Assembly: GCA_022478985.1 (NCBI GenBank)
Contig: JAKSZP010000199.1
Coordinates: forward strand, 1-64,000
Origin: Massospora cicadina
Taxonomy: Eukaryota > Entomophthoromycota > Entomophthoromycetes > Entomophthorales > Entomophthoraceae
Direction: 5' to 3'
DNA length: 64,000 nt
A model generated the notes under the pieces. It worked only from the letters and a program-made list of their open reading frames with translations. It did not search any database and was not told the origin of the DNA. Shown here in pieces: positions 11,985-22,549 of this stretch. How positions within the stretch are numbered: the first letter of the stretch is position 1; the number at the start of each line of letters is the position of its first letter. Both the position numbers and the translations under genes were made by a program.

Positions 11985-14900
11985 TCAGCGACGCGGTGGG
12001 AGATATCCAAACATCCACACTTGAAAGTGGTCCACCAAATGAGACCGGAATCTGTGGACAGCTTCTGGGAGGGTGGGGATGGAGCCAGCGATGGCATCCA
12101 AGACAATCGTGTGGATAGTCCACATGGCGATTGCAACCACCAGAGCATGGAGGGAGGGTGGGAGGGAGGAGGCCATTGATGAAGCAAACATATCTCTTGA
12201 CAGACTGAAGGGATGCGTTTGATCCTGGCCCAGCAGACGTTGGACTTCGCGCCATATCACTTTAGAGGTGGTGCACTTCTCCAGGCGGTGGAACAGCGTT
12301 CCATACTGGCCACACATGACACAGGATGAGTGTAAAGCGTTAGAGCGCTCAGCTGTACGATACACCCGCCTCAGGCAGCGCCACACATGGGAGCAGACTT
12401 GAGGCTGCAACAGAGGATGGTGTGCGTATTTCCAGATAGTGTTTTGGGTCTCAGTGGAATAAAGGATGTCCATCGTGTCCAGGTAGTCCACCCTGGATAG
12501 GACATGGGGTCGAATGGGGATCACGCCATCATGGATGGGTAGCCCCTGTACCTCTTGTGTGAACTGAGGAGAGGGGTGGCCTCTTCGGGTTGTATGTCAA
12601 CTAATACAAATTCTCCACTCTGCGCTTCGCATAGAGAGTAGGATTCGTTTGTAGTGGGTTTTGGTCCCGTGAGGACCTGTGGCCGATGTGTGTGATGCGA
12701 GGTATCTCATCAGGGAGTGGGGGTTTGATGGATTGTTGAGGCCAAGGCTTGGGAGAAGTTGGAGCGGGCCGCGCGGGACCAGTGTTGGGATGGGAGTGTA
12801 GGAGCGGTGACGGCCGCGATCCAAGTGCCCAGGATCTTGGCAGCATGGGCTTTGAAGTCAAGCAGGCCCATGCCACCTTGATGATGAGGGCCAAACATGA
12901 CCTCTAGCCATACTGGTGGAGGGCGGCCTGACCAAAGCCATCCTTGCAGCAAAGCATACAGGGATTTGAAGAAGCTTGGTGAGAAGGGGATGGCGTGGGC
13001 TCCAAACCAAACTTTGGATAGGATCATAGAGTTGGCAAGAACAACCCTGCCAGTGAGGGTAGTAGGGTGGGCTTTGAGAGAGGTGATTCGCTTTGTCACG
13101 TTGTCCAGTATATGGCACTCCATTACTGCTGACGCATATCCGCCTGCCTCCATCCACACGCCCAGATGGCGCACCAGTCCTATGGTAGGACGTGGCACGA
13201 AGGGGAGCACCAGTGGAGCGGTTTGTGTTGAGTTAGTAAGGCGTGGACGTGGGCGAGCAGATAGGCCAGGTTGGGAACTAGTTGCTGGGGCCCAGCAGTT
13301 CTGAAACTGACCAAGGAGGATGATTTCAGTTTTAGAGGCATTTAGTGCCGCGTTGCTTACCCGGGAATATTCCTGGATGAGGGCTTCAAGCGCACATGCA
13401 TCTTTGTTATTAGACACCCCCACCACGCAATCATCTGCAAATGCCATCATCTTGACTGGGGTTTGGCCTGGCACATGGACCCCAGTGAGTTGGGCATTCA
13501 CATTTCGCAGTAGTGGGTCAAGGCTGAAGTTGTATAAGAGTGGGCTGAGGGGGTCCCCTTGTCGCAGGCCCCTTTGAGGGTGGACTACTTCCGTTAGGAA
13601 GCCTGGGCCACGCACTGCCATTGTCACAGATTCTGTGAGCAGCATCACCCAGTTTATGAAGTGGGGGGTAGGCGGAATTGATGGAGGCAGGCCCTAAGGT
13701 ATTCCCAGTTTACTCTATCATAGGCCTTTTGTTGGTCCAAGAATACTAGTGCCCCAGAGGCTGTGGACTGACATACATTAGCCACAGAGTGCACGTTATC
13801 CCAAATCAACCTTCTGGGGATGAAACCGAATTGTTCTGGGGAGATGGTGGCAGATGGTACAGTCCCTAATCGGTTAGCCATGATTTTTTTTAAAATTTTG
13901 GTGTCTGTGTTTGTTAGAGAAATGGAGCGCCAGTTGGCTAAGTCAAACTTATCCCCTTTCTTGAAGAGTGTGACAGTAGAGGCCTCATGTCCTCCTGGTA
14001 GGAGGCGCGTTTCCAACAGGCTTTGGTTAAGTGAGGCTAGCAGCAATGGGGATATATATTTGAAATATTTTTTGTAGAACTCATATGGAATGCCATCTGG
14101 GCCTGGGCATTTTTGGTTTGGTGCACCACGAATGGCTGTCCATAAATCGTTCAGAGTAATTAAATTCATTATTTCCAGGTATCAGAAAATGGTGCAGATA
14201 TGAGCTCAGTTGAGAAATTTCGCCATTTCAGCCAGCTGAATTGGTTCAGCTCAGTATAACTTGGAGTAATATTTTTGCATTTCGATTGCCACTTCAGCTG
14301 GTGTGTCCACAATGGAATTATCTGATCTTTGCACCTGTGTGCAGGCCACGCACTGGCGTGGTGCAAAAAAATTTTTAAAGAAGTATGTGGTGCACTTGCC
14401 GCCTTTAGTGATGCATGTGGCCCTGTATTGGACACAAACCCGATGTTTGTGTTGCCTTTCGAGTGCGTTGAGGTGGGCGGCTGCCTCCGCCCACTTCTGG
14501 CCTCATGCAGGGCTGTATCCTGTGGCTGGAATGTTGGACTCCAAGTGGGCCAATTCCGCCAGAGCGCGCGAGATAACTGCCAATGTGGCTCGTTAGCATC
14601 TGGAGGAGAGATGGCTATAGTGGTGGATGGTGTCCTCTTTGAAAGTTGCCCATGTGGAAATGGGGTCCGCGCAAAACGGTGCAACAAACAATTTCGCCAA
14701 AGTTGCCTCTTCCACCCACATGGAAAATCCTGGCGACGCGAGCTCAGGGGGGCGGATTTTGCACCAATGTGGGGCCTTTGCAACTGTGACGGGTAAGTGG
14801 TATGTTATTGAGACCAGTCGGTGGTTGGAGAATTCCATTTTTGCTGTTTTGAAGTGGGAGATGTGGGGTTGGAATTTTGCCAGCATTAGAATAAGGTCGA

Positions 14901-15476
14901 TGCAGGTCATGGGCCTTAATTGGCTGTTGTGGACGTGGGGACGCGTCATGTTTTTGAGCAGTGGGGCATGTCATGGCAGTGCATCCATTAACCCAAGGGT
15001 GGCTTTTAGAACGTGTAGTTCTACATGACCCTGTGGGGCGTGGGGTGAGGGCGGCCACTGGTCCATTGGTGAGGTTAGCCAACAGTTCATGTCGCCAACT
15101 AGGAAAGAATCAGGGGGTAGCGGGAGGGATTTGACCAACAAGAAAAATTCCTGATGCTTGTGTGCACCATTTGGGGCATAGATGTTGACAATTGTGTGCA
15201 CAACGTCAGCTCACGAGAAGGTGACGATGAGCACTCAGCCATTTAGGAATGTTTCTGAGGATATGAATTTGAAAAATTATTTTTTCAAATTAGCACCCCA
15301 CAGTGCTTTGACCAAAAGGATAGGGATGGGAGGAGCATTGTTTTCCAAGCTTCCTCAGAACCTCATGGACAGTGGGACTCCTGGATGGCCAGGATATCCA
15401 CGGGTAAATTGTGTTGTAAAAAACTCAGTTTTCTAGCCTGGGATGGGGAGGCCTTGAGTCTGGCGATATTCAGCAT
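11985..15476 (-). pseudogene. LINE-1 ORF2: endonuclease-reverse transcriptase (frameshifted)
   Basis: This ORF would nick DNA and copy LINE RNA. The endonuclease starts at 15476 (MLNIARLKAS, then DILAIQESH, the catalytic-E block), has a TGA at 15365-15363, and continues with TIVNIYAPNG and FLVGDMN at 15201-14971. The reverse transcriptase runs 14169-12710: KCPGPDGIPYEFYKK, then LVFLDQQKAYDRV (motif A), GLRQGDPLSPLLYNF (motif B) and MAFADDCVVG (motif C, catalytic DD kept). A one-base loss in a C run near 13667 shifts the frame between motifs A and B. The C-terminus at 12524-11985 has CVMCGQYGTLFHRLEKC, a CX2CX7HX4C motif typical of LINE ORF2 ends. Expected length is about 1160 residues. It is inactive as read but only lightly damaged. 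Confidence 0.92.
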
Positions 15477-15505
15477 CCCTAGAGTGAAGGTTTCCCCATC
15501 TCACC

Positions 15506-16918
15506 TTAGGTGCGAGGGGGTGGGCCCCTGGGCCCACCAGCCTCTTCAAGGTCCCCACAGGCTTTCACAGCAGTTCGGGTGTTAGCAGAAACGCTATTGG
15601 GGTTTTTGTTAATTTTTGCAGAAAGAGTCACGTTGGCTTTGGCCTTCACTTTTTGTTTTCCTGACGTTGGACGAATTTTTTGTGGTGCGGATAAGTTTGG
15701 TGCACCGTCAAGTGGGGCAAAAAAAAATTTCAATTGGGATAGGTCCCAAGTCATTTTTGACGGAGCTTGGGTACAGCAATTGGGTGAGATCAAATCTCCC
15801 ATCGGATCCTCAGATTGAGTGGCCCGCTCAGCATGGGCCTCCCAATCTGATTGGGTGATGGATTTTCAAGTCACTTCCGCCGTGAAGGTCTCCATGTCCT
15901 CCTGGCGTTGTGAGTGTGGGATGGTGGTGGTGGCCTTGGTCGCTTCCTTGGCCGCAGCCCTATGGGCCTGCTTGGCCTTCTTCCACTCCTGCGGGGAGAT
16001 GGGCTTTACCAATAGGTAGCAGCCTTGTGCTCCCCACGGGAAAGCCTCTTTGGTGCTTGCAGTTGGTTCATAGTGCGCCTCTCCGCTGGCCATGGTCACT
16101 GAGGGGTGCTCTTGGAATGTGACGCCCTCCTTGATGGGGCATGCATGCGCCTTATGGCCGAACGCGTCACAGTGGGTGCAAATGGGGGGCGCGCTGTCCA
16201 CAGTTACCCGGAATGGGTGGGTGGTATGCCCTGCAATATCAATAAAGGTGGAGTGCGGGATCTGGGTTAGGTCCTTCATGATCTCCTCAGTTGGGGTCAG
16301 AACTGCAATGGTCTTGCCAGTGCACAGGTGTGGCATCAGCATGAAATGTTGCATTTCAAAAGATTGTATGTCGCCATATATGGCGAGACCATCTTTCAGG
16401 TGTTGCTCCAAAATGTCACGTTTTACCATAGTAGGCAAAAAGTTAAACGTGAGGAAAATTTGGTTTGATTTTGTCCATCTGGTGCGTTTGGTTTTGATGA
16501 CCCATTGCCCTTCAGGGAGGTCGACCACTATGCGCACTGCTGCAGCCTCATCTGCTGCTATTTTGCTTTCAAAACCCAGGTCCAGCCAACTGCATGACAT
16601 GGAGTGAGGTGCAACGTACACCGTGGTCAGGAAAATTTTGTGTACATCTTCACAAAATTTTTCCCATAAGGCCGTTTTTTGGATGTCCAAATACACATGG
16701 ACTCCGAATTTCACTGACAAAAGTGGCTGGGAGTGTGGCATGTTGATGTACTGGTTGCATCATGCTTGCCACGTGAGTATCTCTGGGGAAATTGTGACCG
16801 CCAGTTTTTTGAGATTTTTTTCTATTCCTCTGGATTCTCTGGGGCGTTTTCGAACATTAAAGGCCGTGGGCCTTCCACCTGCTCCTCTTGCCTTGCTTGC
16901 CCAACTGCTCCCAGACAT
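15506..16918 (-). pseudogene. LINE-1 ORF1: gag-like nucleic-acid-binding protein (two in-frame TGA codons)
   Basis: One frame runs from ATG at 16918 to a stop at 15506, about 470 codons. It is interrupted only by TGA at 16762-16760 (after EILTWQA) and TGA at 15868-15866 (after FTAEVT). The N-terminus is basic (VRKRPRESRG). A mid-protein region is followed by CTHCDAFGHKAHAC, a CX2CX4HX4C knuckle at about 16200-16160, and a basic, proline-rich C-terminus. ORF1 proteins of this kind coat LINE RNA. The start is chosen because homologous-looking sequence continues upstream of the first TGA to this ATG and not beyond. Both TGAs fit CGA-to-TGA changes. Confidence 0.88.
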
Positions 16919-17020
16919 GGGCGCAGACTAATCTCCTCTATGAGATTATCAAACTAGATTGAGTCTTGAATTGAATAGGTTGCAAAAGTGTTTGCAACGA
17001 GAAAGAAAAGTTTAATCCCT

Positions 17021-17037
17021 GGGATTATCCTAATAAA
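17021..17037. repeat. 17-bp target duplication of LINE-1 (right)
   Basis: GGGATTATCCTAATAAA is the partner of 11713-11729. It marks the 5' end of LINE-1 and the point where the gypsy-2 LTR resumes. Confidence 0.9.
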
Positions 17038-17137
17038 GGTTTCATCTATTTGGAATGTTTGAGTTCGAATTCTGTTGTCCAACTCATCCAAATCTCCAAT
17101 TTGGGTAGGAACCCTGACAACACCCCCCCCCCTTCTA
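17038..17137 (-). repeat. 3' LTR start and polypurine tract of gypsy-2
   Basis: 17038-17119 aligns with 22460-22544 (shared CCAATTTGGGTAGGAA and CCTGACA). On the minus strand the LTR starts TGTCAGGG at 17119 and is preceded by AGAAGGGGGGGGGGTGTT (17137-17120). This is a textbook polypurine tract for second-strand priming. Confidence 0.85.
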
Positions 17138-17252
17138 GATCTTTGCACAGGGGGTAGAAAGGAAGGAGAAAATGACTATGTACACGATTTGCCACAGTAC
17201 CCTGAATGACCTCTACAATTGAGTGTTTGTTGCCCCACTTTATAAATGACTT

Positions 17253-17555
17253 TTAGGGCCCCAACAAGTTGGTGCTCAATTTGTTATCATAACCTCCCAA
17301 CCGATGATGATAGAAAAGTACTAGGTCACCTGGTTGGAAGGTGTGCAGAGGTTCATGATTTTCATTAAACCGATTTGTTTCTCTATTAGTTGTAGCAGAT
17401 AGGTTCTCAGAAGCTAGTGCCTGAAGTTGGATAATTTCATTGGTAATACTTTGCATATTGACTTCAGGGGCTTTGGGGGAGGCTTGGTCAAGCATATCAT
17501 GCACTTTAGAAGGCAGCTGAGGATTTCTTCCGTACAACGCTTGAAAGGGTGACAT
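17253..17555 (-). pseudogene. Integrase C-terminal part of gypsy-2
   Basis: A 100-codon segment starting MSPFQALYGRNPQLPSKV, the conserved block at the end of Ty3/gypsy integrase cores, and reaching PGDLVLFYHHRLGG (family GDxVxL). No chromodomain is visible before the polypurine tract. The ATG is internal; the true protein would begin far upstream. Broken by stops on both sides. Confidence 0.85.
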
Positions 17556-18453
17556 CTTAATTAATTAATGATAGCTGATTCTATAGGCCAGAATTGCATT
17601 AGGAAAATAATGGGGCCAATGAAGGGGATCAGTCATAACTATTTTCTGGATGGTTGCAGTTAGTGTACCATTTTCCCGCTCTACCATTCCATTGTACAGG
17701 ATGATTGGGGATGGAGAACACCTGTGTGGTCCCCATCAATTTGGCTAAATACTTTCACCAGCGATGATCAGAAGTTTTGCCTATTCTTGGAAAGAATTAT
17801 GTTAGGACACCCATGCTGGGTGATAATACAAATATATGAAAACGTGGTGGTAGCTTTTGACTAAGCTGAGAGTAGTGATACGGCTTTGATCCGCTTAGCT
17901 AAATGATCCACTGCTAGAAGGAGGAACTGATGAACATTAAAGGTTTGAGGGAGAGGGCTCACAACATCAATGCTAATAGCATGGAAGGGTTCAAATGGTG
18001 GAACCGTTAAATGTTGAGGTCATGGATTAGGTCTTGATTGAATTACATACCAGACGGGACTCTAATATATCCTGGCTTGAAAAAGCATTCCTTCTCAATA
18101 ACATTTTCTTGAGTCACTGTTGATTTTCCTAATTCCCTATGGCCAACTTGCCAATGTCCCTCTAATATGATGCCATTACAAGCTATGGGTTATATATAGA
18201 GTAACCATTTTTGATATACAAGTTTGTATAGTTTACTGCTTTTAAAATGGTGGTTTGCCAACATTTTTTCATTTTGAAGAATTGGGGATTCATATTTCCA
18301 TAAATGTGATTGGATTAAGATATCGTAGATTTGAACCTCCTCAGGGCTGGTTAGAGTTAAGATGGGGAGCCTGGATAAGCAGACCGCATTTTGGTAGATG
18401 GGCCTGGTCAATGAATGATGGAAAAGGCATAATTTTGAAGTTATAACGCTCAT
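17556..18453 (-). pseudogene. Integrase core and zinc-binding region of gypsy-2 (broken)
   Basis: Minus-strand blocks: a GHWQVGHRELGK histidine block near 18140-18110, then core fragments, including a LAKRIK-like stretch near 17900 that corresponds to the family FSKWxxxxP region. Several stops and shifts are present. Position between RNase H and the SPFQALYGR block supports the call; the DDE residues are not securely placed. Confidence 0.6.
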
Positions 18454-18529
18454 CGGGCTAACCTCCTGTCAGGAACCTTCCTTTTCTATAGCCATTGCAA
18501 GGAAGCATGATTGGAAATTTTTTTAAATG

Positions 18530-19761
18530 ATTCTCTTATAAGTAGGGTCGAAAATGCTTAGTAGCCAATAGGACCACCAAGAATTTGGGCTCTGTAACGC
18601 TATAATTGCATTCAGCTCTGGTTAGGGTTTTTCTATAGTAGGCGATAGGATGGTCTACCAAGTTTTCATCATGCTGTGATAGTATGTCTCTAATGGCTAT
18701 ATCACTAGCATCAGTAAAAAATGAAAGCGTTTATCAAAGTTGGGATTTATAGGTACTGGTGAGTGAGAGAGACTGAGCGTAATAGGTCAAAGGTTTGATG
18801 TTAAACTTTTTTTCATTGGAAAGGTATGCCCTTCTTCAATAAATATACTAGAGGCTCATAGGTGTCGTAAAAATGGGGTATAAACTGGCGATAATATCCC
18901 ACCATTCCCAAAAACCTGTATGTCTCATAGGGATTTAGGGGGTACATCTTAGAAATGGCCATAATCTTATCGTCCATCAGGTATATTTCAGCTTTACCTA
19001 CCTTATAATCCAGAAAATCCATTTCTTTTTAAAGGAAAGAGCATTTTGACATCTTTAGTCTTAACAATTCTTGCCTTAACCGCTGGAAAACATGCTGAAG
19101 ATGATTTAGGTGCTTGGTAAAATGTTTTTGAAAAATTGGTAATTCATTGAGATAAACTAGCACAAAGGAGCATTTTAAATCGCTTAAGAGTCCGTCCATG
19201 GCGCGTTGGAAGGTAGCAGGGACGTTACATAACCCCTGCAGCTCTTAAGTGACCTCAAATAGTCCTTCACTTGAAATGAGGGCACATTTTTCACAATTCT
19301 CTGGTGACAAATCAATTTTCCAGTACCCTCTGGCAAGATCCATAGCTGAAAAATAGTGTAAAACCTGCCATTAAGCGTAAGGAATCATCTATACGCGGAA
19401 AAGGATAGCTATCTTTTCTGGTAATTGAATTGAGGAGGCAATAATCCATGAAAACACGGTGGCCACCATCCTTCTTCTAAATTAATAAGATCTTGGAAGC
19501 CCACGGGCTTTAAGAAGGCATAAGTAATCCAGCCTCCAACAATTGCTGTAACTCCAAAGCCACTTGAGCTTCCTCCACATTAGATTTTCTGTATTGCCGA
19601 GATTTAAATAGAGGGTGATCCTTGGTCTTAATTTGGTGAATTACCTCAAACATTTTTCTGTTCATTTGGTCCCAAGGAAAAGATATCACAATACTCCTAA
19701 AGGAGGTCTTTGACGTTCTGGCGTTTGTAAGTGGTGAGATTGTTTCTAATTCTACTTTCAA
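18530..19761 (-). pseudogene. Reverse transcriptase and RNase H of gypsy-2 (broken)
   Basis: In element order: IKTKDHPLFKSRQYRKSN and LQQLLEAGLLMPS (19761-19510, RT N-terminus), a GLCNVPATFQRAM-type block (about 19250-19200), then MDFLDYKVG and YRFLGMVGYYRQFIPHFY with PLVYLLKKGIPF (19022-18813, thumb). RNase H-like sequence follows to about 18530. The blocks match the Ty3/gypsy family closely but are in different frames. The catalytic YxDD is not clearly preserved. Confidence 0.87.
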
Positions 19762-22041
19762 CCAGAGCTATGGTGTGTAGGAAATAGAATCTTAGATCCT
19801 GTAATGAGCCAAAACAACTCACATTGGTAAAATCTCAAAAAGGAATAGTTTTATATAAGCAATAGGGCATGCTGAGGGACTTGGAGGGTTTGATTCATTT
19901 AATTCCCTAATAAGATAGAGATAGATTTCCCGTAGGCAGGACCCAAATCTCCTGGGAAGGTCAACGCTTCTTTTATTGAAGAGTTTGGGTGTCCACTTAG
20001 CTTTAGAACTTGCTTATGAAGGAGTGAATATCTTGATCTCTGTATTCACAATGAATTGGGAGCCAGATAGTATTGTAATTGGATGAGGGCATACAGAGGG
20101 ACCCCATTTTCAACATCTATCGCCTCAGGGGGTAACTTAGTTTTTTCTAAGACTTGGTACTCAATTTTTCAAATGGAGGATGGATATTCAAAAAGGCATG
20201 TTTGTTTCTTCAAGGCTACTTTACTTTTGATGGGAAGTTCAAATATTAATGAGATTCAATACCCTATTAGGGACAGATATTTTTCTTTGTGGGTGATAAC
20301 GAAGTTAAACTCCTGCGTCAGTTGAACCCCAATATGCAACTCATAAGTATTGTTTTCTAATGCAATGGCGGGGGCAGTAAATAAAAGTTTCACAAATCAG
20401 AGGGGTGAGGCAGAATAGGCTTCTATCGCCTTGGTTGACTAATTGTAGCTGTCCCATATTCAGCTTCATTGATAAAGTCTGGAGCCATTTTTATCTTCTG
20501 GATAAGTTGGGAGGATATAAGATTAACCGGGAGCTGGTGTCAATTAATGCCTAGACTTTAAACTTTGTGTACAAAAACCTCTACTCAAACCACTGAAGAT
20601 CCAAAATGGGTTTAACATCGATTAAATTATCTTTAGGGATTTGTAGTGAAGCAAGAAGAAAAACCTGTCGCGGCCAAGCTTGTTGCTGTTCAATTCATTT
20701 AAAGGTTTTATCTGCCAATTCTTGGCTTTCCATAGAGGATCTGACCGCCAAAATATGGTTGGGTAATTGACCAATATAAAATCAAGAAAGCTGGAGATCT
20801 ATATTCCCTTGGATAGGAAGGGGTACATCAGCTTCTGCAGGTGCCACTAATACAAAGCATCTTGAGGTTCTTTGCATAGGTTTAGAGCTATATAAAAAAA
20901 ATCTTGAGGCACTTTACTGTTGTCAGCATAGGGAGCCTCCTGCCATATACTGACTGATCTTTTGCCGACCTACATTGAAAGATGTGACAAGTTTCTACAG
21001 TAAGGTTGTTTCTCTTACAAAAAGTGTAGGATAATCCAGGGGTAGGCGAGTTGGGGGGTGTAACCGCTAGCATTTGAGGCTGAGGCTTATTATTAAAGCG
21101 AGAGGGCCCAGTGGGCTTGATTAGATCAGTTGGAATTTCCAAAATGGCTTCTTTGATATGAAGGAGAGACGTTCAGTTAGACTTAACCACTGTATGATAA
21201 AGCAGAATGTTAGGCATATTTTTAAACGCTGAAAACGAAGTAGTAGTAGCATCATCTATAGTAAGACTTTTTCTGGCAACCTACGTTTGAACCTCAAGGT
21301 AAAAATGGTGAGCGAGCTCAGTGGCAGTTTCTCTCTGATTAAGGCTTATGTCCATAAAAAATTTCTTTTGGTTGAATGAAGCTAAGTCGTTCCCAAATTC
21401 CCAAAGCAAAGCAGTCTTGGCGTCATCCCAAGTCTGGTAATGCATTAGATGAGGTACCGTAATTTCCTGAGCTACGCAACTAAGACAGTTGGTTAGGTGT
21501 TTGCGCCATTAGGCTTATGCTTCCTCAATGGCATCTCTATAACAAAATAGGAAAGATAAGATACTCTCTTAGCCTGGGACATACCTCTCTTTGAACAACA
21601 GTTCGAATGTGCCACTAGGAGTTGGTGCTCAAACTACGTGAATTGACACTGAGGGTGCGTTTTCACCTGAAGAGAAACTGCCATAGCTGAGAGATACATG
21701 AAAGTGGAGAGCGTCCATCTGACTTTGTGAGTTTTTGATATCTTAAATTTATTGAATCTAACCAACTTGTGGCTGGCACAAAGGGCTGATTTAGTGCCAA
21801 TGAGAAGGGTTAACTGCTTAAAATTTTGCTTTTTAGCTCAGTAGTTGCATCACGAAGTTTGAGTTGGCATTTCTCAATGGTGAGAATTCTTTGTTCAATC
21901 TCGCGTATCACAGTGGGTAATTTTGTTATAAAGTTAAGATGATCCTGATTCAAAGAGAGATCTATAGCCAAATTATTATTTTTCATTAGAATAATAGTTG
22001 CATCGTGAACTCAAAGTAGACCTGGCAGGGAGCACCAGTTT
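19762..22041 (-). pseudogene. gag and protease region of gypsy-2 (decayed)
   Basis: Only one block is readable: at 21142-20888 the minus strand gives LSYTFCKRNNLTVETCHIF, a damaged CCHC knuckle resembling the YCKKNNHTEDLC knuckle of gypsy-4 near 47400-47350. The rest (19762-20887 and 21143-22020) should hold protease and capsid by position but shows no diagnostic motif. Confidence 0.55.
22021..22037 (-). promoter_or_regulatory. Primer-binding site of gypsy-2
   Basis: The minus strand reads TGGTGCTCCCTGCCAGG four bases inside the 5' LTR. It shares TGGTGCTC with the sites of gypsy-1, -3 and -6 but differs downstream, so a different tRNA or a diverged site is possible. Confidence 0.7.
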
Positions 22042-22544
22042 TATTAGGACCAAGGGTTTAGACCACTTATCCCTTTTTAATTTATAGCCCAGAAACCCAA
22101 AGTTTCAGAGTGCTGGATTAAAAGTAGTTTGCTTTTCTTGAATGGAAAGTCTTTCCTCAGGTTAACATCCCTAGAATCATAAAACCTAACTATTATTACT
22201 TCTTAAATAAAATAGAGGAAGTGCAATTAAACGTAAAAGTGGTGAAAAGAGATAGTAAAGTTTTTTTCTTATAAAACATTGTTATAAGAGTTTTTCTTAG
22301 TCAATCTCTATGCATACTAAGCCAAGATCTATTTCCCATTTCCAATTAAATTGTTTGCCGAATAGATCAGGTTTTAATCCAAATTTTAAGGCTTAAAATT
22401 AGTTAGGGAATGTCCCCAATATATAGAGGGCTGGAATTTCAACAGGGATTATCCTCAATAATGGTTTCACCTATTTGGATAGTTCAGATTTAAATCCCAT
22501 AGTACAACTCATCTGAATCTCCAATTTGGGTAGGAATCCTGACA
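22042..22544 (-). repeat. 5' LTR of gypsy-2
   Basis: A 503-bp LTR, TGTCAGG...AATA on the minus strand, homologous to 11315-11729 plus 17038-17119. It is followed on the plus strand by the GCCAC duplication at 22545-22549. Confidence 0.88.
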
Positions 22545-22549
22545 GCCAC

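Larger units (their letters stand above)
11730..17020 (-). mobile_element. LINE-1: nearly full-length APE-type non-LTR retrotransposon
   Basis: A 5291-bp insertion with a 17-bp target duplication, inside the 3' LTR of gypsy-2. On the minus strand: a short 5' UTR, ORF1 with a CCHC knuckle (16918-15506), ORF2 with apurinic-type endonuclease, reverse transcriptase and a C-terminal cysteine/histidine motif (15476-11985), a 3' UTR, and an AT-rich tail (11755-11730). No RNase H is recognisable. It is visibly more GC-rich than its surroundings. Breaks are few: three single TGA codons and a few one-base shifts. The layout fits the fungal Tad1-like part of the I/Jockey superfamily, though the clade needs a tree. 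Confidence 0.93.
11315..22544 (-). mobile_element. gypsy-2: Ty3/gypsy element inside gypsy-3, itself split by LINE-1
   Basis: Minus-strand element bounded by GCCAC duplications. Its 5' LTR (22544-22042) begins TGTCAGG on the minus strand. Then come the primer-binding site (22037-22021), gag with a damaged zinc knuckle (about 21050-20960), RT (19761-18813), RNase H (about 18780-18530), integrase (18180-17253), a G-rich polypurine tract (17137-17120) and the 3' LTR (17119 to 11315, split by LINE-1 at 17020-11730). Without LINE-1 the element is about 5.9 kb, an ordinary gypsy size. All frames are broken. The LTR pair differs by many substitutions, so the insertion is old. Confidence 0.9.

Noticed and set aside
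11845..12255. 136-codon minus-strand frame in LINE-1
   Set aside because: It overlaps the ORF2 C-terminal frame carrying the CX2CX7HX4C motif and is an alternative-frame shadow.
14329..14796. 155-codon plus-strand frame in LINE-1
   Set aside because: Antisense to ORF2 between endonuclease and RT; no recognisable domain.
16092..16607. 171-codon plus-strand frame opposite LINE-1 ORF1
   Set aside because: Antisense shadow of the GC-rich ORF1. No motif of its own.
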